In this document: positions 55,880 to 64,000 of the stretch, in pieces
Position numbering within the stretch: position 1 is the stretch's first letter
Layout of the letters: each line of letters begins with the position of its first letter
Source of the DNA: Lepisosteus oculatus
Lineage: Eukaryota > Chordata > Actinopteri > Semionotiformes > Lepisosteidae
Reading direction: 5' to 3'
DNA length: 64,000 bases
Assembly (NCBI RefSeq): GCF_040954835.1
Contig: NC_090697.1
Span: 4,104,501 to 4,168,500 of the forward strand
Position numbers and translations under genes: made by a program
Notes under the pieces: generated by a model
What the model was told of the DNA's origin: nothing
Databases searched by the model: none
What the model saw: the letters and a program-made list of their open reading frames with translations, nothing else

Positions 55880-57475
55880 AACTGTGTTAACTTGAGATCT
55901 TTATGTAATTGCCAGTATTTTTTTATGGTCCACTCCCCTTTTCTTTTTGGTCTTCCTGACCAATACAGCAGATAACTAACAATACAGTAGACTGTAGTTT
56001 TCACTGAGTTGAATAAAATTACACACTGTTTGTCTAGTGAACTGTCAATTACGTCACAGTCAGAGGTGATAAGTTTGGTGTGTGAAGGTGCTTAGTCAGT
56101 AAGGATTTAAAATATAAGGACAGAGAGGCAACAAATGAGAGATGAAAAAAATGTAACACCATGACAATGGACAATCTGCATACTGACAAGGCTTGCAAGA
56201 AGCCTCTCGGTTATTTATGTCAGCTTTTCCCCCCTGAACATCCAGACTCTCTCACATCACATTCAAATCTTGATTTGGTCGGTTCCAGATAGCGGAGGTG
56301 GAGAGTTCATGTTGTAGTAGTGTGGGAATGTTAAGCCTAACCCGAGCTGGGGTTTCAACAGAGCAATTCTGCAATCTGTCCCTGTAGCCCCCCAACCATC
56401 AGATTTGAAAATGCTCCTCAAATCAAATAGTGTGAGTGTAAAACAATCAAGACCATTGAAAAAAAGCTCTTGGAAATTGCTGGTGTTAAATAATGTGTCT
56501 TCTCTGGGAAAATTTTCAATGAGCTGAAAAACGCTGTAAAACTGGTATTGAAATGAATGGGTATTTTCATGCCAGTGTAGAGTTTGAGTTATAAGAACCA
56601 TTAAAGGTTGACTCCAGTTATACATCTAGTTGCCCACAATTAAGAGAGTTCACCCAGTAGAACAGGGTTTCTTACAACTTTTGATCTTACCCTGTTTGTT
56701 GTTGAAGACGGCCAGGGTAAAGGAGGTCAAATGGAACGTCTGGTTTGGAAATGAAGGGATTACCAACAAGTTCCAGAGTACTGTGCACAGTGTGTTTTTC
56801 TATCTTTGGTACAGCAAACGTATGGAAGACTGAAGCTGTTTATGGAAAGTTCGGTTGTGGAAGATCTTTTTTGTGGTCTGTAGCAACCTGGTAGAGAGAA
56901 AAGGAACTGTGCGGTCATTAAGGAATGCTCTTCTTGATGGATTTTTCTCCTCATTACTTGGGACTAAGTTTTGAATGTGTTTGTTTTTGAGTCATGCCTT
57001 GTTGTACCAAGTACCATAGAATAAAATCTTCAATTTTGCAATCTACCTGTCTGTTGTTGATCTGTTTGTGAACTGGTAACTCCTGGGAGCCTGTCTGAGG
57101 TGAGGTGAATGATCCCTTTTAAAATTGCTGAGATAGTCAAATACAAATTATCCACCTGTATTATATTATAGTTCTGTTTCTTATCAGCAAGGACTGGGAA
57201 ATGTACATAAACTGATGGGAACACAGTTTGAGAAAAGTACTGGTAAAATCTTTGAAGAAAACCCAATTCAGAGCTAGAATTTTGGAAAAATTCCCCAAAC
57301 AACTTGAGAAAACGTGAGCAAATCTTCAAAAAACAATAGGCAAAAATGTACCAAACTGGTAAGTGAAGTTGGTAGAAATTGACCCAAAAATACTTGCAGC
57401 TCTAATTGCTGCCAAAGATGCAGTGTTAATTTATTCATCAGTTTTTGTTTTAGTCACAGTCTTTGTCAGCTAAAA
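55880..57475. other. Intergenic DNA, nothing recognised
   Basis: No gene recognised. Minus-strand frames of 120 codons (56625 to 56263) and 99 codons (57329 to 57030) have no domain I can name. Confidence 0.3.
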
Positions 57476-57479
57476 TGCC

Positions 57480-57600
57480 CATAAGACAGTCACATTTTAG
57501 TCGTACACTTTCAATTCACACACGGCTCCACAGCCGAAACGTTTTGTGTCTTCTCAGCATGGAATAAACCTTTACTTGTTCCTAAAACTGAATTAGTTTT
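57480..57600 (+). repeat. Fragment of the mosaic dispersed repeat family
   Basis: CACAGCCGAAACGTTTTGTG, then TCTCAGCATGGAATAAACCT and TTACTTGTTCC. The second part recurs inverted at 61870-61900 and the first at 51835-51860. Confidence 0.5.
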
Positions 57601-58343
57601 CTCATATTTTTGCATGCAGTTTAATTTGATTAAAATTTAACTAAATAACTTTTAACTAAAATAACTTGTAGCTAAACTTTTTAATATTAAAGAACTTAAG
57701 TTTAGTGCTTTTTAATTTAAAATAAAGAGTGTTCTAAATGGATAGCTTAATAATTGTGTGACAACTTCTTACTTATCACATAAGGCAAGCAACAAGTGCA
57801 CAGGTAACCTTAGCCATTTTCTAACAAAATATAAGAAACATGAACTAATTTACTTTTGGACACTGACACGCACAATTAAACAAATTGAAATTGAAGGATT
57901 AATTTTACTCTTCAATGGCTTTTACTGAGTAGACAGCTTTTTTGTTCTTCCAAAGTACATGAGAAACACACTGATCTATGAAAGACCAGAGAAAACTATT
58001 CTACAAAACTGACAATGAGCATGGAGGAATAAATTTATGAGACTACAACAGTTATTCTATTCTAATATTCTCATTTGAACCCTTTACCATGTCATTATAT
58101 GATTTCATAGATGCAATAACATTCTATCAAAAAGCATGTGTCTTTGTTGCACAATGTGAAGTACATTGATTCCCAGAGAGATCAAAGATCAATTACAAGA
58201 AATAATTATGCAATAAGGGTAAATAATAAATAATAAATTATCTTATACACATTGCATGCACCGTGCCTATAGAACATATATTTTGGCACTCAATATTATT
58301 ATTCATTTATCCAGAAGAGGGCCCTATCAATACTTTTACTCAG
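57601..58343. other. AT-rich intergenic DNA
   Basis: No gene or known repeat recognised. Confidence 0.3.
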
Positions 58344-58814
58344 GTTGCTGCTGGAAGAGGTGTTAGTGGGACCAGCAGGAGGCGCTCACCCTGCGGTCCA
58401 TGTGGGTCTTAATGCCCCAGTAATGGGGCATTAAGTGATGGGGACACTATACTGTAAACAGGTGTCGTCCTTCAGATGAGACGTAAAACCGAGGTCCTGA
58501 CTCTCTGTGGTCATTAAAAATCCCAGGGTGTTTCTTGAAAAGAGTAGGGGTGTAACCTGGCCAAATTTCCCATTAGCCCTTACCAATCATAGCCTCCTAA
58601 TAATCCTCATCTCTGAACTGGCTTCATTACTCTGCTTTCCTCCCCACTAATAGCTGGTGTGTGGGGAGCATTCTGGCGCACTATGGCTGCCGTCGCATCA
58701 TCCAGGTGGGGCTGCACTTTGGTGGTGGTGGAGGGGATCCCCATTACCTGTAAAGCACTTTGAGTGGAGTGTCCAGAAAAGTGCTATTTAAGTGTTAGCA
58801 ATTATTATTATTAT
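58344..58814 (+). repeat. 5S-type SINE lacking its 5S head
   Basis: Collinear with the body and tail of the SINE at 37729-38339, starting at TTGCTGCTGGAAGAGGTG and ending in (ATT)n. It shows the normal family sequence GACGTAAAACCGAGGTCCTG where the other copy has a foreign 25-bp patch. It includes a small local duplication, AATGCCCCAGTAATGGGGC, near 58412-58435. Confidence 0.8.
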
Positions 58815-60009
58815 GTAATATTAATATCGATAACCACCTTTTTCAACAGCATATTCTTTGAGTAGAAAAACTACCATAGTTAAAAAGCATTTTAACTATC
58901 CTAATGTCACCCACGCTCGTGGTCAGCATATGATATACTAATGATGTCATGCTAGCATCATGATAACAAAGTAATGTGTGTGCTATGCTTCCAGTCTGTC
59001 ATAGTGCTTTCATTCGATACATTCTTCTAAAAAAACACAGGAATGCCTGTATGCGCTACAGAATGTTGGGGCCACAATAATATTTTTTTGGTAAGGTAAA
59101 CACCCTGCGACAATTCAAGCTAAATGCACTTTAAGAACATTTTTTCTGATGTTTAATATATGTTGTGAATTTTTCATATATACAAAAAACTACTTTTCAC
59201 ACACATTTTAATATTTTCAAAATAAAATATGAACAAAAGAAACCTAATTTTATCTTCCCTGTGTCAGTGTATGTAGCTGTTGCGCAGCACACATGATGTG
59301 TACAGTACATCCAATTTTTACATTTTAAGAGTAACTTAGTTTTTACACATAGATCTCTAGCCTTTACATAAAACTAGCACTTTCATATACAAATGGTAAA
59401 ATACAGATTATTCTTACTAAGTTTTCTGTTTAATTTGTTGACTAGCTACAATGTAAAACAACTGTGTGTCTTATCAGTGCAGAGGTGCCTGTTCAGATTG
59501 TGCTTGGTCTGTTGATTTTTTTATATTACGATGTTGCATTCTGTTTCTTTAATTTCATCTGTGAAAACATTGGCAAATCACCCCAAACAAAATACAATTT
59601 CAAAATGCAAGCCGTTTGAAATTATTAGTTGTTATTAATAAATTAATATTGTTAATAATTACCAGATATATTATTATAGTTCAGTTTCAACAGTCTTTTT
59701 AATACCGTTTTGTTATTCTTGATTATAATTATAATATATACGATTTTGTTTAAAGGTTTGTCTTTAAATGCCCCACTTGAATGAATAAGGTATTTTGAAT
59801 TGACTTGAATTAAACCGGTTTGATCTATTTTGTTCTCCCAATGGTGACAATATACACATTTGTCCATTTATGTTGTTGATCTTATTTAATTTTAAACACA
59901 TTGTGATATTTAGAAATACCAGAAAATTCAATACTTTGTCCATAATATTTACTATTTTAGTAAGTTGTAATAAATGCTTATTTGTTAAAGGAGAGCTCAT
60001 GTCGTGAGC
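58815..60009. other. AT-rich intergenic DNA
   Basis: No gene or known repeat recognised. Confidence 0.3.
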
Positions 60010-60530
60010 AGGATTGGAACCCCAGCTTTCAGAATGTGAGTTATGCTTAGCTATAGCCGAAAAGGGCAGGCAAAATGTTTCCAAAGTAATCACAAGTGAA
60101 TGAGTCAAATTGATGCAGATGTTTACAAAGAAAGTGGACTATGGTAGTATTTTGAGCTATATAAATATATTGTATTTAGATCCGTAAATTAATGTTGTTA
60201 TTAATTTATTTAGATACACGATTCCATGTTATATTCCCTACTAAGCGGATTCTAAAAAGTACATAGTGTTTTACTGCGATAACAAGCACAAGTATTCATA
60301 GAAAATTTTTAAAATTTAAAAATGTATAGCTTTTTGACAATATAAACTTAATATTGTCAGAACAAACACCTGAAAGCTTTCCCAAAATAACCACAGTACC
60401 ATAGGAAACTGAGTGAAAGACTTTGAAGCATAAAATATTTATGAAGTGGGATACTGTTGTGTATTTTTTTATTGAAACTACCACTACCAGTCATATACAG
60501 TTTGTATAATATATTTATATTCCCAAGTTA
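60010..60530. repeat. Fragment of the mosaic dispersed repeat family
   Basis: 60040-60300 is an inverted homologue of 37040-37340 (TTTGCCTGCCCTTTTC, then GGGAATATAA on the minus strand). 60340-60500 is a direct homologue of 12225-12400 and 51880-51920 (AATATTGTCAGAACAA, CTTTCCCAAAATAACCAC, TGTGTATTTTTTTATTG). Confidence 0.55.
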
Positions 60531-60539
60531 ATATCATTA

Positions 60540-61120
60540 ATGACCCCCAAACACCCCCTGTTGCAACAAGTCCAGCCCTCAGGATGCAGTCCTCTTTTTT
60601 GGAGGCGAGATAACAGGTGTGGGGCACTGTTGCAGTTCCCAGACGGATGGAAAGTGTCTTTTGTCTGGACGGCAGCGAGCTGACTAGTGACCATCCGTAA
60701 GCACAGATCGGTGCCCTCCCATCCTCGGGAGCTGGCTCCCTCGGCACCCAGAAGGACACCAGATGAACCGGTGTCGATCAAGGCCAGGCATGGTTGTTCC
60801 TCAATCCGACACGGAGGGTACAGGCTCTGGCTATGGCCGATCCTCCGCACAGTGGATTGTGGGGCACAAATCTCCACAGTGCCTCCTGACACCTTCGTCG
60901 GTGTGTGGGGATCCGGAGGCTGGCAGTCCCGAGTGCGGTGTGCTCTCGTCCCACAGCGGCGGCAGATGCGCTTGCGACAGCGCAAGCCATCTCCTCCTCC
61001 TCACTCGACTCATCCGTCGCAGTCTTGGCAACCTGGCACGGAGCACTCCTCCTGCTGGAGCTGCCAGCCTCCCCAAACGTGACCTCAGCACGTGTGGCGA
61101 GAGCCAAGGCCTGCTCAAGG
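60540..61120 (-). mobile_element. LTR-retroelement fragment: nucleocapsid zinc knuckle to protease
   Basis: On the minus strand there is a CCHC zinc knuckle (spacing C-x2-C-x4-H-x4-C) near 60970-60930, followed by an aspartic-protease active site, LIDTGSS, near 60770. This order is that of gag to pol in Gypsy-like LTR retroelements. It is a short broken fragment with no LTR, RT or integrase seen, joined directly to a LINE on its right. Confidence 0.65.
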
Positions 61121-61790
61121 GAGCCTTACAGTCGTGGGTGTAGAGGGAGTGGAGTAATGGACTAAGCACCCCTGGGGGACCCCAGTGTCCAGAGTTAGTG
61201 TGCAGAAGGTGTGGTTTCCAAGCCTAACAGCCTGAGGTCTGCCTGTCAGAAAGTCTTGAATCCAGTTGCAGAGGGTGGTGTTGAGACCCAGTGCACTGAG
61301 TTTCTTGATTAGTTTCTCTGGAATGATAGGGTTAAAAGCTGAGCTGAAGTCGATGAATAGTAGCCTTGCGTATGTTTTCTTTTTATCCAGATGAGATAGG
61401 GCAGTGTGTATGGCAAAAGAGAATGCATCATCTGTGGATCTGTGGTGCTGGTAGGCAAATTGGTATGGGTCCAGTGTGTTTGGAATGGTGTCCTTAATGT
61501 GCTTCATGACCAGCCTCTTGAAGCACTTCACAATGACAGGTGTTAGTGCCACCAGTTGGTAGTCATTAAGACATGTCAGTGTGGTTTTCTTTGGGATGAT
61601 GGTGGTTGTCTTGAAGCAGGTGGGGACTACGGCTTGGGCCAGAGACATGTTGAAAATGTCTGTGAATACACCCGCCAGTTGATAAGCGCAGGCTCTGAGG
61701 ACGCGACTGGGTATGCCGTCAGGTCCTGCAGCCTTGCATGTGTTCACTTTTAGCAGAGATCTCACCTCATCTGCAGACAGTGAGATTTAA
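61121..61790 (-). mobile_element. LINE reverse transcriptase fragment (L2/Rex type, minus strand)
   Basis: An open frame of 216 codons (61765 to 61115) carries the N-terminal half of the [75 protein letters not shown] and DTGVPQGC, continuing after a frameshift as [13 protein letters not shown]. The catalytic FADD region and everything after it are replaced by the LTR-type fragment at 60540-61120. Confidence 0.85.
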
Positions 61791-61799
61791 CATATTGTC

Positions 61800-61920
61800 A
61801 TACAAAAATAATATAGCTCACGTAGGTAGCTGTGTTAGCATGCGTAAGATGCAAAGAAACAAGTAAAAGATTTATTCCATGCTGAAAAGAGAAGAAAAGA
61901 AACAAAGTTTCAACTCCATG
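61800..61920 (-). repeat. Fragment of the mosaic dispersed repeat family
   Basis: On the minus strand: TTTTCAGCATGGAATAAATC, TTTTACTTGTTTCTTTGCA. It matches 57545-57590. Confidence 0.5.
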
Positions 61921-61929
61921 ATTACGATT

Positions 61930-62663
61930 CTATATTAATATTCCATATTAAGTTGATTTAAAGAAGTACTACAACAGATTCAATGATGCTGATGTTTTCA
62001 ATAAGATCTAACGCACCTAAAGTACCACCTATCGATCTTCTTTGGCCAGTGAAGATTCTTTAGGCAGTGTGGTGAAGTCATTTTGATGCCGTAATGAGTT
62101 TTGTGGCACAATCTGGGTGACTGCATCTGTGCATAATGACTTGTAGTGTAAAATAATTTGAGCACTCTAAATTCGATGCAATCAAAAAACAACTTTCATG
62201 TTAATGTTTTAAAGGTTCTAAAATATCAAGGATAGAAAAAATAATTTCCCTTTTTAGCATTTTTAAGAGCCAAAGTAGAGAGATTCTGATTCATTTTCTA
62301 ATAGAAATTTATGTGAAATGCAGATTAAGTCAGGTAATTTAAAAATTACACAAGAATGAAGTACTTTACATTCATACCAAAATACATTTACTAGTGAAAT
62401 TTCAGTCACAAGGGCCACCTATGAGTATATACTGTATTTGATGTGCTTCTATTCTTTCCACAGGAGGAAAAGGAATCTAGATATACAATCTGAAAAAGAA
62501 AGTAACAGCTTCTGTAAGAGGCTGTTTTTCAAACTTTTAAATTTAATTAAATGCTTAATGTTATTTTTCTTCAGAAAGACTTAATTAGCATTTTCAAAGT
62601 TTAGTAAACAAGATATATCTGTTCTCCAAGCTCCATTAAGACAGATTTCTCACCAATGAAGAG
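61930..62663. other. Intergenic DNA duplicated upstream of TAAR-8
   Basis: From about 62260 onwards it is homologous to the DNA upstream of TAAR-7 from about 53930, with substitutions and indels. It carries no gene. Confidence 0.55.
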
Positions 62664-62715
62664 TCATCAGCTCCTCCTTACAGCAGGAGTAGGAGGAGGC
62701 AGAGACCTATTAATG
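62664..62715 (+). promoter_or_regulatory. Putative core promoter of TAAR-8
   Basis: TCATCAGCTCCTCC at 62664, CAGCAGGAGTAGGAGG and TATTAATG at 62708-62715; the 44-bp spacing is the same as for TAAR-7. The A/T box is 208 bp before the ATG. Confidence 0.4.
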
Positions 62716-62915
62716 TACACAAGATTAGGAGTAAAAATCAAACTCCTTGAACACTTTGAGATATTCCTAAATACCCTGATTATTTTGTAATCCTTCCTAT
62801 GCCTTTTTGCTTTGTGTATTGAATACATTTATGGACAAAGTTAACAAAAAGGCAAAACGTTTTCTGTCTACAATTTGTTGTGTGGATTTAACTTTCAACA
62901 GATTTTTCCAGTCCA

Positions 62916-63944
62916 ATGGAAATCGCTAATTCAGAAGAACCTCAGGCTGTGCAGTATTGTTTTCCTTCAAGCAATGCATCTTGTCTAAAAGAAATGCGAT
63001 CTAAAGCAGCTTATGCTGCTTTATACACGGTGCTGGTAATTATGGTTACCCTAACGGTGTGTGGAAACCTTGTTGTGATTATCTCCGTCTCTCATTTCAA
63101 GCAGCTCCACACACCAACTAACCTCATTCTGCTCTCTCTGGCTGTGGCAGACTTTCTAATAGGACTGATTGTGTTGCCTTTAAGTATGACAGCTTTAATA
63201 GAAACTTGTTGGTACTTTGGAGATATGCTGTGTTCTGTTTATAAGTTTTTTGACTCTGTTCTTGTATCAGTTTCTTCTTGTAATCTGGTTTTAATAGCCA
63301 TTGACCGCTATTTTGCTGTTTGTGACCCATTACTTTATTCTACTAAGATAACAGTTAATGTCATGCATTTATTAATACTATTTAGCTGGCTTTTATCACC
63401 ATCTTACATGTTGGCTTTCCTCTACCTAAATGGAAATTTTGATGATGGAGAAAAGCTAAATTCCTGTCTTGGAGAGTGTTCATTTGTAGTTACTGACCTT
63501 TGGGGAATAAGTAATCTGATATTTACTGTTATTTTTCCTTGTTTTATAATGATAGCCCTGTATGTTAAAATTTTTTTAGTAGCCAAAAGACATGCAAAAA
63601 TAATCAATTCATCAGTAGGAAGAGAGCACATGAAAGGAAACTCAAGTGAAATTTCCAAAAGTTCAGAAAGAAAAGCTGCCAAAAAGTTAGGAATTGTAGT
63701 GCTTGCCTTTCTTCTTTGTTGGATTCCATGTTACATTTGGATACTCATTGCAGGAAGTGTTAATGTATCTACGACAGCGGCTCTCTTCACTCCTTCTGTA
63801 ATAGTTTATCTTAACTCCTGTGTCAATCCAATTCTCTATGCCTTACTTTATCCTTGGTTTCAGAAGTCATTGAAACTCATATTCACATTTAAAATATGTT
63901 ATGTAGCATCTTCTTTTATAAATTTGTTTAAAGACAAGCATTAA
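62916..63944 (+). CDS. Trace amine-associated receptor TAAR-8 of this array (classical Asp3.32, Asn5.42)
   Basis: Intact single-exon GPCR of 342 aa. Landmarks as in TAAR-7: N51, D79, C106, D113 (3.32), DRY at 130-132, C184 and C188, N200 (5.42), P208 (5.50), CWIP at 268-271, TAAR fingerprint at 300-315. Against TAAR-7 I count 7 differences in residues 1-176, 26 in 177-249 and 7 in 250-342. The central segment covers the end of ECL2, TM5 and ICL3. The binding-site Asp and Asn are the same, but TM5 residues 199, 203, 205 and 207 differ, so the two may prefer different amines. About 55 bp of downstream sequence are in the window, so its 3' end is not seen. Confidence 0.95.
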   Translation: MEIANSEEPQAVQYCFPSSNASCLKEMRSKAAYAALYTVLVIMVTLTVCGNLVVIISVSHFKQLHTPTNLILLSLAVADFLIGLIVLPLSMTALIETCWYFGDMLCSVYKFFDSVLVSVSSCNLVLIAIDRYFAVCDPLLYSTKITVNVMHLLILFSWLLSPSYMLAFLYLNGNFDDGEKLNSCLGECSFVVTDLWGISNLIFTVIFPCFIMIALYVKIFLVAKRHAKIINSSVGREHMKGNSSEISKSSERKAAKKLGIVVLAFLLCWIPCYIWILIAGSVNVSTTAALFTPSVIVYLNSCVNPILYALLYPWFQKSLKLIFTFKICYVASSFINLFKDKH

Positions 63945-64000
63945 TTTTTGTGCATGTTGGATAGCTTTATATTATTTCTAATATATTAAGTTGATAATAA

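Overview
The window is about 64 kb of AT-rich vertebrate DNA. Its only recognisable host genes are eight intact, single-exon trace amine-associated receptor (TAAR) genes, all on the plus strand. Expansion of TAARs to this extent, the clade III-type receptors and the repeats (5S-headed SINE, L2- and Rex-like LINEs, a Tx1-like LINE) point to a ray-finned fish. A non-teleost is possible, but I cannot fix the species from sequence alone.

Layout: TAAR-1 (3157-4206), TAAR-2 (6889-7911), TAAR-3 (19296-20324), TAAR-4 (26366-27394), TAAR-5 (34805-35839), TAAR-6 (45738-46772), TAAR-7 (54824-55873) and TAAR-8 (62916-63944). Numbers are only the order in this window, not official names. The intergenic spaces hold truncated LINEs, one complete and two partial copies of a 5S rRNA-derived SINE, a U2 snRNA-like fragment, three to four old LTR-type remnants, a mosaic dispersed repeat family (one block of 4.3 kb bounded by a perfect 25-bp inverted repeat), two perfect palindromes and long stretches with nothing I recognise.

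The receptors should work as alternative odorant receptors, one per olfactory neuron, sensing amines. The main result is how the two known amine-anchoring positions are distributed. TAAR-7 and TAAR-8 keep the classical aminergic Asp3.32 and have Asn at 5.42. TAAR-2 has Asp at both 3.32 and 5.42, the arrangement of the zebrafish diamine receptor TAAR13c. TAAR-1, -3, -4, -5 and -6 have lost Asp3.32 (Val, Gly, Ser, Ile, Ser) and carry Asp5.42, the non-classical clade III state. One array therefore holds all three states of the published transition in amine recognition.

Two duplicate pairs are clear. TAAR-7/TAAR-8 are adjacent, recent, and share promoter and upstream sequence; their protein differences are concentrated in residues 177-249. 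TAAR-3/TAAR-6 are older and are separated by TAAR-4 and TAAR-5. Upstream of seven of the eight genes there is a similar module: a TCA-containing element followed 36-44 bp later by a TATA-like A/T box, 140-240 bp before the start codon. It may be a cluster-wide core promoter.
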